Assembly (NCBI GenBank): GCA_036023115.1
Contig: JAYKKT010000074.1
Span: forward strand, 12,904,001 to 12,968,000
Reading direction: 5' to 3'
Length of the DNA: 64,000 nt
From: Brasenia schreberi
Taxonomy: Eukaryota; Streptophyta; Magnoliopsida; Nymphaeales; Cabombaceae
The translations under genes were made by a program, and so were the position numbers. The notes beneath the pieces were generated by a model, which worked only from the letters and a program-made list of their open reading frames with translations, did not search any database and was not told the origin of the DNA. Position 1 is the first letter of the stretch; the number at the start of each line of letters is the position of its first letter. Below, in pieces: positions 39,828 to 52,982 of the stretch.

Positions 39828-42800
39828 TTAAGCAACTGGAGCACCCTGACGGATGATTCTCACGAGCTCTTCAGCCATGGATTCCAGCAGGACCGGTTTT
39901 CTTATAACCCCATTAATACCAACCTGCAGGCATCTCTCATTTATGTTGCCGTCCGCACTGGCAGTCAGGGCGACGATCATCGGCCACAAGCCACTTGTTT
40001 TCCTGATTCGAAGAGAGGCTTCAAATCCATTCATTCCTGGCATGTAGATGTCCAAAATCACAACCCGAAAAGGGTCCCAAGGGTCACTCAGACAGCTAAG
40101 AGCATTGAGACAATCAAAACCCGATGAAACAGCAGAGACTCGGCAGCCCAATTTCTGTAGCATCTTTTGTGTGGCTGTTCGATTCGCACTATCGCTATCA
40201 GCAACAAGAATATTCAGCCCTTGAAGTATTGAATGAGTAAGATGATTAGAGGAATCAGGCTCACGTGGCAACACCGCTGATTGCTGCAAACGTAGCTTGA
40301 GCATCAGGGTCATGCACTCCAATGGACCTCCTCTGTCTGAAACTACCCATATGTTACCCTGCATCCTCTGCATGACAGAAGGAGAAAAAGAGAGAACATA
40401 AATATGGAGAAGTATAACGTCGGGTTGGTACATAGAACTGGGATTTTTTTTGTTAAATAGCAGGCTATGAGACACTGAAATTTCATACCATCCTCTTCTT
40501 ATAGGAGATTGAAGATTACTATGTACTCTTCCTTTAAGACTATGGGAGCCAGGGATTGCCAGTGAAAAACTGAATTCTGGATGTAGTAAAGTTAGGGATT
40601 TGGTAAATAAAGCACTAATCAGATACATTAGCTACTTGGACCTGTGGCAAAACCCTTTATAAGCATGCACTTAATAGCATTAAATCCCAGTAATTAGTAG
40701 AAAGCAGAGCATGTAATTGCATGACAATTCCGAAAATTGTCCTCTCTAGGAGTAGTTGAAATGGAAAACTTGAAATGCCAAATCCACAAGCAACGCAACT
40801 GTATTTGGTACCAAAATATCCCCAAACATGATTCCCACAGAGCTTAAATGCTACATACATCATTCCACACGTGAGGTACAAAGTTTTATTCAATCAAATG
40901 AAATGAGTTGTTGCTTGTCCTAAATAAATTTGGTCTTCATAGAAGAAGGGTTAAAGATGACCCAGGTGATCATCGTTACATAGTAAACATTAAGCAGAAG
41001 AATGCAGACTTTTCACAACAGAAAAAGGTAAGATCAAGTTGAGGGCCCTTGTTCCTTTTCTTCTGATATTTGTAGTGGAGGATGATGGACTCATTCATAT
41101 GATACAATGTTAAAATCAATTATGAAAGGCAACATACCTTCACATATCCACATGCAAGCAATCACAGAAGACACACACACATCCACCACACATGCACAAG
41201 CACACCCACACCAAAAGAATTAGCAAGAATCGCATAGCAGCTAAATATATGACGTTGCACAACCGTAGACATGTCAAACCATAGAAATCATGTTAAGCTT
41301 ATGATATCATACAATATCATAAGAATATAAAGTGAAATCCTCAGGAATGGAGGCAAAATATTGAAAGAATTATACCCTTCTCAATGAAACTCATTGGATT
41401 TATGCTTGCTACTATTAACACAGAATTTAGGCTATCTAATGAGGTGAACGTACAATTTTTTTCTTTGAAAACTACATTTCACGGTGCACTTGTAAACATC
41501 AAAGTCCCACATTCTAAATTGAACAAAGAAAGACAGTAGTAACAAAGATTAGGCAGGTCATACCTGAACAAGCTTTTTACACATAGTGAACCCCAATCCC
41601 TCACGTGGCCCTTCACCACTAACTTTCTTTGTCAACTGACTGGAATTAGAGCTTGACTCATTGCTCACTCTACTTTTAACCCTAAATTCAAATTTCACGT
41701 ATACATAACCATTGGAGAGTGAAACTGGCTTCCATGGTTTTGACCATCTTGATTCTTGGTTTGATTCACTCGCATCCTCAACACAAGCACGAAACAAAAT
41801 CAAGCCATCTTCATGTCTACAACTTAACATGCTTCCCACCATATGCAGAATTACTTGAAAAATTCTTTTCTCATCACCAATCACACGATCTGGGACAAAT
41901 CTGCCAACCTCAACTTCAAAACCAAACCCTTTGCAAGAACACAGATACTTCATTAAAGCTGCCACTTCTTTGATCATCAGATGCAGCTGAAAAGAGTGCA
42001 GCTCAAGGGATAAGCCTCCATGGTCAGCACTTGAGGTCTCAATCACATCATTGATCAACTTGGAAAGGACATTACCTGTCTTTACCATCATATCCACAAC
42101 TAATCTCTGATCGGTATCTAGATTCTCAAACTTAATCACTGACAACAAGCCAGAGATAGTATACATAGGCCTCCTCATACCATGACTCATCACCTTCTGA
42201 AATGAAATCCTTGCTTGGCTGGCCATCATTGCATTTCTCCTTGCCAGCTGCAGTGCACGATTTTGTGCCTCTAGCTCCTCTCTCATCAACTGTGATTCCT
42301 CTAAAACTGCAGCATGAGAGAGAGCAACAGCTACCTGATCAGCAACAGCCTCCACAATCTCCAACTCTTGATCGTTCCAAACTTGTAGATTTTCACCTGG
42401 TAAAACCAAAACAAGAATCGCATAGCAAGCCTCAACATGTTCAGGGGTCCCACCCTTGAAATTAGAAACTCTCAACATTGGCATCCTGATGGCAGCAACC
42501 CCTCCATCAGTAACCAAACCACAACTGCTGGCTGATGCAAGTGCTGAATCGAGTGATAAGACCTTTGCACCCTTTGATGCCCAGATGTATTCAATATCTT
42601 GGTTGGTAATTGGGATAGAAAATTTTAAATTCCGATTTTTATATTCATACATCAAATTTATTTCTGTTTTCTGGGCATTTGGCATCCATACAGCACAATT
42701 TTAGAGTAGCAAAGTCTTTGAGAGCTCAACGAGAGTAGTGTGCAAGATGGTGTGCCTATCAAGTGATCTCCTGATCTCCTGTGTGAGCATCCGAACATGC

Positions 42801-43345
42801 CAACTTGTTTCTTCCTGTTTCTTCATCATCCCGACCTCTCTGTCAAGCTCCTTGGCTTTCTGCTTCAGAAAAACTTCTCGAACCTTCACTCTTAATAGTT
42901 GAGGAATAAGAGTAAACAGCGTAATGGCAGTTGCCCAGGACACCAGTGCAGTAAGGAATTTGAAAATGGTAAGCGCTAGCATGAGATGAAAAGAATGTGG
43001 GACATAGGTCCATACAGTCAGTAAATGGGTCAGACCACAAAGGACTATGAAAGCTCCAAACTGAACAATGACCCATTTAAACGGGATTATATATGAACAA
43101 CTTATGAAGTAAAGAAGCTCAAGAGGGATTGAGAAATATGCCACAGCAATGAGGAAATCGCTCACTTTCTGGCATTGGAGGAGGCTCTCAATGCCCCACA
43201 AGCCATCATCATCACAATTGCAACGAGGGAACTCCCCATGGGCCACAGAGACAGACAAAAGGACAGAAGTCAATAAAAGACCCTGCCCTAGTGTTAACAT
43301 TGCATCAATGTGAGGACTTAGGTAGTGGTGGAGCCAAATGAACAT
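39828..43345 (-). CDS. EIN4: Subfamily-II ethylene receptor (EIN4/ETR2-like) with one in-frame stop
   Basis: Two coding exons, 43345-41564 and 40367-39828, are joined by a GT-AG intron (CAG|GTATGA ... CATGCAG|AGG) in phase 0. The total of 773 codons matches the family's length. The N-terminus is hydrophobic, with CNCDDDG (disulfide cysteines) and three membrane spans. Copper-ligand residues C103 and H107 lie in [13 protein letters not shown] domain follows, then a histidine-kinase-like part with H388 kept in [10 protein letters not shown], as in EIN4. The receiver has D700 ([13 protein letters not shown]) and K751 (IRKPV); its acidic pair is weakened to ADSD. Codon 215 is TAA (plus 42701-42703), where relatives have Gln before NCAVWMPN. 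No other stop breaks the frame. Start could be M1 or M16 (43300), the latter matching relatives. As read, only a 214-residue ethylene-binding fragment would be made. Confidence 0.9.
42701..42703 (-). other. Premature TAA in the ethylene receptor frame
   Basis: The minus strand reads GAG CTC TCA AAG ACT, then TTG CTA CTC TAA, then AAT TGT GCT GTA. The family consensus here is ELSKTL-x-L-Q-NCAV, so TAA stands for a glutamine codon and one C-to-T change explains it. The frame on both sides is the same (43345 and 42685 differ by 660 bases). Confidence 0.9.
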
Positions 43346-43394
43346 GTAAGCCTCTGCTTTCCATCAGAATTCTATATTCTAGATATCCGAAAAC

Positions 43395-44173
43395 CTGTGA
43401 AATAAGAACAGATTCCAGATTAAGAATGTATTCCAATTGAAGTGAAGAAAGCACAGAGGAAACAATGATATTTCACAGGAACAATGCTGTGAATTTCCAA
43501 GCCATGTAAAACAGAATTGATAACTAAGAGAGTTATGATCTCCATTTTGTGAAGTATCATATATAGGTCTCGACTGTTCTCATAACAAAAAACCTCATCT
43601 TCACATCGTGACATGGTATATTGAGAATGGGAGTTGATCTTATATTAACTGAGTAATGTATGTAAATCCCTATCAACATGAAACGTGCTAAACCAAACCA
43701 ATAAAAATGGGAAGAAACAACAAATTGAATACTAATTGACCACCAAAGCTCTAATTACTGACAGTCTCAGTTCCAACATTCTTCTCATACAATATGAGCA
43801 CAGAGAAATCTCTCACATATTCAAGATAAGGTCCCATCTTTTATTAAATAAGAGCTTGTCATGGGACTTGCCATAGAAGAGTCTGCAACTACTAAGCCAA
43901 GAAGATCGAGACAACTTAAAACATCCAAACTTCAAAGTGTCAATAGCAACTCCGTGGTCAAATGCTCATGATTTGCTCTAATATTCTTGGTTCCCATTCA
44001 GAACTTCGACCTGTCTTAGGTAGCCAACAACCAGCTTGAATTTTTTTGAGATATTTTACCATAGAGTGTGGCAAGGGATCCATCATAGTTCCAAAGCTTA
44101 AGCGTGATTGAATGGTACCGAAATGGTCAACCTCATGGGAAGTCATTGAGTTGCACCAGCTGGATGGACTTAC
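43395..44173 (-). other. Predicted 5' UTR intron of the ethylene receptor gene
   Basis: On the minus strand a consensus donor (AACAGTAG|GTAAGTCC, at 44173) is paired with a pyrimidine-rich acceptor (CTTATTTCACAG|GTTTTC, at 43395). The acceptor is about 50 bp upstream of the first ATG. Introns in the 5' UTR are common in ethylene receptor genes. The pairing is inferred. Confidence 0.4.
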
Positions 44174-45017
44174 CTACTGTTAGAGAGCTTGTTTATGCTT
44201 AAAGGGTTTTTGGTCAATATCCTGACAAAGAAAGGATGTCATCAAACTAAACTAGCTCTGCTTTCACGACTAAAAACTTCTATCCACTCTCAGGATATTG
44301 GAAAACGCTTGATTGCGATCAAGGTTTGGGTTTGTTGTTCCTTTTAGATTGGAGGGAGGAGGTTAGGATGTTCAGATCAACTTTTAGAGAGAGAGAGTTT
44401 TCTGAAGTTCTAAGTTTCTAACAGATCGCTACAATCAGAGAAGAGATCAATCCAGCCCAAAATCCAAGAAATCAGGAAGATAAATTTAACTTCCCACCTA
44501 ATCTCCTAAATTTTAGGCACAGAGAGAATCAAAAACTGAAAACCCTTTACATGCACTGGAAAACCAAAGTTTCTCGTAAGCCCTACACATGCGAACCGAA
44601 AAGCCGTGAAGGGTGGAGGGGAAACACGGAATTTGACATAATCCGAAAATGGTTAGGGAAATATAGTTGAGAAATCAATGCAAACTTTTAATCCCCCAGA
44701 ATGACGAACGAAAAAGCAAAAGAATACGAACATTTTGATATGAAATTGTGGGTCCTTCAGAATGGTTGAATCCTCAATAGAACCAACAAGAACCTGCAGA
44801 AACAAAGCTCACCCGCAAAGCCATTCCTTCCATGGAAACGTAGAAGACACAACCTTTTAAGCCTACACCTTATCAAGTGGCAATGGTCCATTTAAAAGAC
44901 TTCCAACGAAGCAAGATAGCACAACAGAAGCCCTTTGCTTTTCTGCTCGTTTTGGGCGGGGCGGGTTGCGCCTCTCTCTGCCTTCCAGGATTGAAGGAAC
45001 AAAACCGTCTCTCTCAA

Positions 45018-45024
45018 CTATATA
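45018..45024 (-). promoter_or_regulatory. Candidate TATA box of the ethylene receptor gene
   Basis: The minus strand reads TCTTATATAGTTGAGAGAG, a TATA-like element followed by a pyrimidine/purine leader. It lies about 0.85 kb upstream of the predicted 5' UTR intron donor, which would make the first leader exon long. Confidence 0.3.
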
Positions 45025-45365
45025 AGACGAATTAATTACAGTGTGTGTAAGAGATAAAATAAAAAAGTGGTTGGCTTTTTACTTAGTGAACGTGTTCACT
45101 TGGGAGGAACCAACAAAGAGAATCTAATGTGTAAGGTGTCAGTGGCGAATAGGGAAGAAAGTATGTATTTCATGGCTTTTTTATAAAAAATAAAATTTAT
45201 AGAATTTTTTTTGCTTTTTGAACATTTACAAGCAACGAGCACTTCCTTAATGAACATCAAATGACTTTAACGAAAAGCCCATAAAGTAAAACTTGAAGGA
45301 GAAAAACCAAAGTATATATACAATAACATAGAGAAAAAAGAAATATAGTTACATCTTCATCTTTC

Positions 45366-46007
45366 TCATAAAACCCTTTGCGGGTAATCGGGTTCCTTTC
45401 TTTCTTCTTTCTTTTCACCTACTAGTATACGACATCCATTGTGCTCATGAGGACAACTCAAACAAATGTGACATAATATGTCAGTCCCAATACTAATATG
45501 AGAACCTGCTTGAAGGCCTTTGTGACTCCATAAGATATGTTGTTCTTGTAGAAAAGAATATAGAGATAAAAATGATGCCAATAAAAAAAGAAGAAGGAGA
45601 AACGAAAATGAAGTTAGAAGAACCATCCGAGGTTTATCCAAGGTGGTTTGAGGCAGATGAGTGTAAGAGGTCGCCCCATCAGATGCGGCCTTGTAAATCA
45701 CATGCCGAAAAGAAAAAGGTTTTGTCTCTATGGTATGAGGCAGGCTATTGCCGGAAGCCGCCCCATCATAGGAGGCCTTAGGCAGGTTGCCAAGAGGAAT
45801 AAAGATGATGCCACTAAAACACAACAGACAACATGTCTCTAAGAGAAGGAAAGAGAGCGGGGATGCACCAAAAACAATAAAAACCATCATGGATGATGTT
45901 GAGAGAAGGAAAGACAGGAGAGGAAAATAATCGGAAACTGCATGAGGCAGAATGCGTCGCTCTCCCTTCTCTCCTTTTCTTCTCCTTCTCTTCCCCCTCA
46001 GTCTCAC
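45366..46007 (-). other. 213-codon open frame, unknown; possible repeat-derived
   Basis: An open frame starting MRLRGKRRRRKGEKGE has hydrophobic stretches (DYFPLLSFLLS; LLTSFSFLLLLFLLASFLSL) and two imperfect internal repeats (KASYDGAASGNSLPH and KAASDGATSYTHLPQ). I do not recognise it. The 3' end shares words such as GGGTTCCT and GTATACGACATC with 50172-50240, so it may lie in a repeat. The start-proximal Lys/Arg run reflects a purine-rich tract. Real protein coding is uncertain. Confidence 0.2.
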
Positions 46008-47090
46008 TCTCTTTGTCTATGCTTCTCTCTCTCCTCCATTTATTATACTACCATAGTTTTACACTGTTGTAGTAAACCGCCTAAATGGACTGAAATATCC
46101 GTTCTACCCCTATACAAAACCAAAATTATGAAATATCATGGGGCAAAATTATGACAATATCTATATTTTTATATGAAAAGATTTATTTACCCCTATAGTG
46201 TGGAAATATTTTTCTACCCTTTGATAGTTTGTAAAACTACGAAATACCAGGTTGTAGTTTTATGATTTTGTTCCTAGTATTGATATTTAGGTGATTTTAC
46301 ATAAATGACCCTCACTGTTTGTCATATTATCCATTATGCCACTTGAAAAAAGTATATTTTTACCTTTATACTTTCTCGAAAATACCGTGAACGAGTTTTT
46401 TTACTGTTTTATCCTTAGTTTTTTATATTTCTATAAAGGTACTTGTATGTTAAATAAACTACAATACATTGCCTGTAAATATTTATAATTCAATACTTAG
46501 ACATTGTGGATATTGCATTTAGGTACTTGGCTACTTTTTTTGTTATTAATGTCTGCTTTATATTTTCTATTTAAAAATATACAGACCTTCTACTTGTTTA
46601 CACCAAATCATTAAAAATGACTTTCAAAATCTGTATTTCTAAATTAGCAAAGACAAAAAAATTAAATGGCCTAAATTTCAAAACGTAGAAGAGAAGAATC
46701 ACACTGGGCTTAACTTTAGAGTGAGTTGATTATGTACTTAAGGAAATAATTTTACCTCCTACTCCAATTATAACAAATGAAAAGAAAGATAAGTATAAGA
46801 CATTTCTAAGGGATTATACTATAGCCAAAACTATAATGTTAACCTAAAAAATTATTTGATTCTTTGACCACAAAATATGATACTATAGCTAAGTTGCATA
46901 TTCAACTATTCTTTTAAAAATATAACTCTTATAAAATGAAAGAATGATAATGTAGTTGAACATGTTAACACATGATAGCAATGACTAGGGACTTAGCAGT
47001 ACCAAAATCAGGCATCATTAAACCACTACAGATATCCACAATTTTGAATAGTCTTCCACCTTCTTAGAACATGGTAACCACAACGCTTAG
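46008..47090. other. AT-rich intergenic, no gene
   Basis: Only short frames. The right part probably contains the 5' portion (LTR and leader) of Copia element C, but I could not delimit an LTR. Confidence 0.35.
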
Positions 47091-50070
47091 ACTTCAACCA
47101 GATTTTACCCTTTTTGAACTCCCATTAAAACTAGCAATTGAAGAAAACATATAAATAAATAAAAAAGATTGTTAGTTACTTAAGATGATTTAGGGTCTAG
47201 CTATAAAAGTAACCAGAATAAGAAAAAGCCAAATAAGAGATTTGGTAAGAATAACAAGTAGTGCAGTCAAACCTTTAAGAAATCGTAGGGATCCGCTTCT
47301 CGAATAAAGTGCTTTAATTGTAGGAAGATGGGGTATTATAAAAGGAATTATCGCAACAAGGAAAAAAATACTAAGCACAACTAACGAAGGGCCCAATAGA
47401 GAAGGACATAATCTACATCACTTTTTAGTACTTCTACATGGATTGCCTAGTGACTGGTCGGTGAATTGACTCAAGAGCCACTCAATATATCTCAAAGAGA
47501 AAAAATGGATCAATGGATATCAAGGATTACAATCCTTACGAATATCGGGTTTATATGGATAATAATACATTTTCTGATGTTTTTAGGGTTGGGTCATTTA
47601 GAATTTTTATACAAAACATACCGATTATACTTACTGATATATTAATTGTATACACTATTAAACACAATCTTGTATCAGTCTATGCTTTGTTAAAGAAAGG
47701 GTTTGAGGTCATTTTTGTCCTTTGCAAAATCATCGTGGGAAAGAATGATAAAATATATTTTTTTACTTTATTTGATGTTAAGCATGGTTTATTTAAACTC
47801 AATGTAAATGAAAATGAAAGTTATTTTGCTTATATTAATAGTATCTATGTGATTTATGTGAATGTATGGCATAAACACTTGAGTCATATAAGTTTGAAAA
47901 AATTAAGAAAGTTAACTAACTTTAACTTATTGTTTAGCTTTTGTGAAAACACTTTTAATAAGTGTGAGGTTTGTATACAGGAAAAAATGACTAAAAAATC
48001 ATTTCCAAAGAAACAATTAGGATAATAACGCTACTAGAGATTATTCATAATGATTTACGTGGACTATTTAGGGTAAGATCTCATCGTGAAAAGGTATATT
48101 TTATAATCTTTATCGATGATTATTCAAGACATACATATATATCTCCAAACACATAAGTCTAAGACATTTGAAATATTCAAAGAATATAAACATGAAGTTG
48201 AAAATTAATCAAAGTTTTAAGGCCAGACCGAGGTGAAGAAAATACCTCTATAAAATTCTTGAAATATTGTAAAGACTTTAAGATTACAAAACAAAATACT
48301 ATGCCCAGAACAACTCAACCAAACCAAATGGTATAGTAGAGAGATATAACAAGACTTTATTTAATATGACCACGCCTATGCTAATAGATGTTTCTCTATC
48401 CCGGGTGGGGAGAAGCGGTAAATACAACCGTATATATACTAAATAGAGTTTCTTATAAGGTTGTATTCTCTAAACTATATAAGATGTATTTTGAAAGAAA
48501 ATTAAACCTGAGCCATTTTAAGAGGTAGGGATCAGTCACACATGTAAAGATCTTTGATCAGTTTAGTGATGAATTAGACAATAGGTCCATGAAATGTGTA
48601 TTTATTACACATCCTAAAGATTCTAAAGGATATTGATTTTATCATAAGGACTATCACACTTAACTTGAAGAGAAAATATGCAATTCGGTAGATTTAAATG
48701 AGTTGACTGATAACTTGATATATCAACGGACTATTGACTCATCTTAATCTTCATACTGAGAAAAGGTCATGGATGAGAAAATTAAATCCATTGAGAAAAA
48801 TTAAGTCTAGGAATTAACTGATTTGCCAAAATAAAAGAAAGTCATACATTGTAAATATGTTTTTAAAAATAAATATAGAGTTTATGGGTCTATCAAAAAG
48901 TTTAAGGTGAGGTTAGTTACAAAGGAATTTTCGTAAAAAGATAGGATATATTATGTTGAGACATATTCTCCCATTGCAAAATTTGCATTTATAAGGATAA
49001 TCCGAGTAATATTAACATATTATGATTTAGCTTTACATCAGTTAGATGTAAAAACAACTTTTTTAAATGAAGATTTAGAGGAAATCATATATATGCAACA
49101 ACCAGAAGGATATATTGTAAAAGGCTAGGAAGATAAAGTATATAGGTAAAAAAAATTCCCTATATGGCCTTAAGATACTTTCTAGAACTTGGGTTTGTTG
49201 TTAATGAAGTTGATCATTTTATATATGTTTGAAACAGTGGAACCCATTTTGTCATACAACCTTTATATGTAGATGACATATTGTTGACCGAGAATGATAA
49301 TGAGATGATTGTCAAAACCAAGTCATGGTTAAACTCAAAGTTCGAAATAAAGGATATGGGAGAGGTATCCTATATTTTAGGTATAAATATTTCTCGTGAT
49401 AGAGAATCTAATCTTTTGTGTCTGAGTCATGAGAGATATATTGATTATATCCTTAAGAAGTTTAAAATGAGTGAGTGAAAACATGCATCTACACCCATTG
49501 AAAAAAGAGTCAAATTGAGTAAAGTTGATTGTCCCAATAAGGGATATATATGATACTCTATACAAGACCTTATATCAACTTTGTTGTTAGTCTTGTGAGT
49601 AGACATCAAAGTGATACCGGTTGACAACATTGGATAGCTGTAAAAATGATTCTAAGATATCCTAAAAGAACAAAAGACTTGAAACTGTTTTCAAGCAGAT
49701 GAACTGAAAGTAGTGCGATACTCGGATGCTAACTTTGTAGGGAGCAAAAATGGAACAAAGTCAACCTTCGGTCAAATATTCTTATTTGGAGGTGGTGATG
49801 TTTCTTTTACTTGCAAAAAACAAAATTGTGTAGCGTTACATACACAAGAAGTTGAGTATCTTGCTTGCAGTATGGTTGCTAAGAGTGCCATTTTGATAAG
49901 CAGCTTCATACGTGATTTGAAGCTTAACATAGCTTATGAGTCAGTTGTTATTTATTATGACAAAAATGCATCAATTACTCTTATTAAGAATGAAGCTGAT
50001 AGCTCAAGAAACAAGCATATAATGGTTAAATATCACTATGTTCGCTTAAAAGAAATGAAATAACAATACC
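47090..50070 (+). mobile_element. Copia-type retrotransposon C, decayed
   Basis: Plus-strand Copia domains in order. A gag zinc knuckle relic (KCFNCRKMGYYKRNYRN) is at about 47300-47360; its His and last Cys are now Tyr. Protease/pre-integrase sequence with an HLSHISLKKLRKL block and CEVCIQEK is at 47513-48025. Integrase relics (FIIFIDDYSR) are near 48105. Reverse transcriptase (LHQLDVKTTFLNEDLEEIIY; LYVDDILLTENDNEM; MGEVSYILGINISRD) is at about 49030-49480. RNase H (RYSDANFVGSKNGTKST, SSRNKHIMVKYHYVR) is at 49713-50063. Stops break integrase and the start of reverse transcriptase. No LTR pair was found. A LINE scrap follows at 50109. Confidence 0.8.
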
Positions 50071-50108
50071 CCTTGACTAAAGTCATAACGGAGGATCTTT
50101 TCTCAAAG

Positions 50109-50173
50109 CATGTTAGCAGTTAACTCACAATAAGCTACATCATTCTTTATTGTTTCTTTCCAACACTTTTGTT
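50109..50173 (-). mobile_element. RTE LINE fragment, 65 bp
   Basis: The words CATGTTAGCAGTTAACTCAC and TCATTCTTTATTGTTTCTTT match 60078-60142 of LINE 2 closely. The piece ends at CACTTTTGT and lacks the GTT tail. Confidence 0.75.
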
Positions 50174-51098
50174 AGAAAACCATCTGCCGGGTTCCTCCCT
50201 TCCCTCTCTTCTTCCTTCTCACCTACGTGTATACGACATCTGACCGCTAAACCAGACGTGAAATCATCCATCGGCCTCAACATAATCCGACGTTGTTTCC
50301 CGTACCTCCTCCAAGAGTGGCCGATCTTGCTTCCCTTTCATATACCTCTCCGCACACACTATGCTCTCTCCTGGCTTGAGGTGAACAGACTTGGGGAATA
50401 ACCATTCCGCCCTTGATGTTGACACCCAAGACCTTCCAATACTGATGGTTGCCCCGTGGCATCTGCGCAATCTATTTTTCGAAATAAACAAAGAAAGCCC
50501 TTTATTTACAACAAAAAGAGTTTCCCTTATATGTAAGAGCTGTAATGTTTTTCTAACTTAAAAATGCTAAAAGCAAGTTGATTGTGTTGTAACTGGAATT
50601 CTGAAACAAACACACACTTATATTTTTAAAATTTTCAAAAATAGTAAATTATATAAATGTCATTTAAAAATAATAGATGAACATGAATCATCATATGAAA
50701 TATGAGTAAAATCCAGTTTATATATATGTGTATGTGTATTATATAAAAAAGTAATTGTATTAATTATAGTTAACTACTTAATTTTTTATTTTGAGAAGGA
50801 GCTACCAAGTTTTTCTTTAAAAGAATAATAGGTATATGAAGGTTAAAGCAACCTGGACCGGGTCTGTAGAAGTCATGTATGATCAGGCATTCGTTTTGGA
50901 CCCTGAGACACATCGGGTAGGTAGGAGCTACTTCTATGCCCTTTGCCGTTTTTATGAAACTAGGTTGGTTCGAGTAGGGTGCCTCTGCCATGTTTATGAC
51001 TAAGTATCTAAAATAGTATAATAAAACCCGGTGATCCGGAGCTGGATGGGATAAATAGATTTGATTGATTGCAGGTTTGCTTCTATATCGAAAGTATG

Positions 51099-51185
<87 letters not shown>

Positions 51186-52860
51186 TATACATAATGTATG
51201 TATATGTATATATGATTGATGGAACAAGTGAAATTAACTTTTCAAAGTAGTTTTGGATTTTTCTTTGTTCTAACTATGAACCCAGTTTGGTAGAAGTCGT
51301 GTCAAATTGAGGTCATGAACACGAGGATCCAAGCTTAAGCCCAGCTGCTCTAAGTTCTTATCACCAGACGATAATAAGTACAAGCCCAATATTTGATGAT
51401 TGCTTCCTCAGGGCAGGGTATTGGTGCAAGTTCGGAATGTTCGTTTGTTGTGAACAATTCCGGTTCAGATAAAAATTTAAATATTCAATCTGAAACTCCT
51501 TGCTAATTGAGCTCTACTTTGGCGTTAAATCCAACTATTTGGATTGTGGACCCAAACCATCGAATACTTGTTGGATCGCTAGTGGTAGTGAGATCTGAAT
51601 CGTGATCCTGTCATACTTAAGATCTTGCAATTTAGATGATCTCACCATACAACATGAGACCTAGATTTGAATTTCATGAATCAATTGACAATTTTAGGCA
51701 GCAACATAAGAATAAGCATTTCTTATCGATGTTGATCGTACGATTCTCATGAAACTGATATATATATATATAACTTCAATAATATCTTGAGTTTTGTCTG
51801 TTTATGAATTTTACTCTGTGATTTAAAATCTGAGTTGTGATATTATGTAGTTTTTGTCAATCAACTATAAGGTACTTTTGTGAAGTTATATGTGTGTGTT
51901 TGCATGCATGTGTGTATGTCTATATGTACATAATATGTGTATAATACATATAGAGAATAATTAGATCATGTCCACTATTAACACCTCCTCACTCATACCC
52001 ACCTATTGCTTTTAGGTGGTATGAGTGTAATAAAAATATCTCTCATACATTTTTAAAGCCTCTTAAAACTTTTTAAATTATATCCATACCACCCAAAAGT
52101 AATGGATGCTTATATGAGAGGTAGATCCATATATGTGTGTGTGTGTGTGTGGCAAGTGACCACTTGGCAAGACAACCGGACGAGCGTACATGTGAGCATC
52201 AAGAATCGAGGTTTAGCAGTTTTAAAGATCAAACGATATCCTGGGGGCCGAATATATTTATGAACAAAAAAGCTAAAGCTGAAAAATGTGAGTGTAAGAG
52301 GAGAACTTTGGGTTCTATGGCTGACACGCAAGGCTCCGAGTGTGTCAAAACCATGTGGGCGTGAGCCCACTTAGGGTCCCATCCACCATGTCAATGAACC
52401 CGATCCAGCCTGGTTCAGTCGCCATCCTTATCAATAAATACTTAGCATAGACTTGCCGGCACCATCATAAACACTTTAACATAACATGGATCTCTTTGTG
52501 CATATAAACACAGCTTTCCACGCTACATGCATGTCAAATGCTGCAACTCTTCTCAATGTAGATCCACCATTGATTTAATAGGGGCTTGCAGTAACAACAC
52601 TAAGGGTGTGTTTGGTTTGTTCTAGGCTAATCGAACCTTGATTTATGATACATTCAATTCAAAGTTTCATTGTGCATCGAATGCGGAACTTGTTCTTAGT
52701 GTGGGATTATGGTTCCACAAACCCAATTTGAGTGAAAAAGGTTGACACTAAGAAAGAGGTGGACTATAAGAACTAGATCCATGGGCTTTAAATAGAAACC
52801 CGCGAGCTTTCTTCTTTCTCACGTTGTTATCTTACCTCGCACTAAAACTCAAGCACCAGT
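50174..52860. other. Gene-poor stretch with a long (TA)n tract
   Basis: At 50264-50491 a minus-strand frame reads protein-like in two overlapping frames (RCHGATISIGRSWVSTSRAEW; HLKPGESIVCAERYMKGKQD) and may be a frameshifted gene relic of unknown family. A (TA)n tract of about 40 units lies at 51098-51172. The rest is AT-rich with short GT runs and has no supported gene. Confidence 0.4.
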
Positions 52861-52889
52861 TCCACTTACAAATCAAACACATAACTATC

Positions 52890-52982
52890 AACAACAACAA
52901 CTAAGCCTTTTCCCATATTAGACGGGGTCGGCTACATGGATTCTTTGTTTCCACAGATCCCTATCGTGTGCCATGTTAGCTA
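52890..52982 (-). mobile_element. RTE LINE 3'-end fragment with target duplication
   Basis: The minus-strand 3' terminus, seen as AACAACAACAACTAAGCC then GGGTCGGCTACATGGATTCT and GATCCCTATCGTGTGCC, matches 60000-60080. AATCAAACACATAACT precedes it (52871) and AATCAAACACAACT follows after about 70 bp of other sequence (53051), consistent with a target duplication around a 5'-truncated insertion. Confidence 0.75.

Noticed and set aside
41719..42704. Plus-strand frames of about 82-85 codons inside the ethylene receptor
   Set aside because: Antisense shadows of the conserved receptor exon on the minus strand.
43420..43614. 64-codon minus-strand frame upstream of the ethylene receptor as an extra exon or uORF
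   Set aside because: It lies within the predicted 5' UTR intron, lacks family sequence and would not be in the mature leader.
47190..47396. Hydrophobic 68-codon minus-strand frame resembling a membrane peptide
   Set aside because: The plus strand here encodes a Copia gag zinc-knuckle relic (KCFNCRKMGYYKRN), so the minus frame is its shadow.
52137..52364. 75-codon plus-strand frame beginning MCVCVASDH
   Set aside because: Starts in a GT microsatellite, has no family resemblance and no promoter signs.
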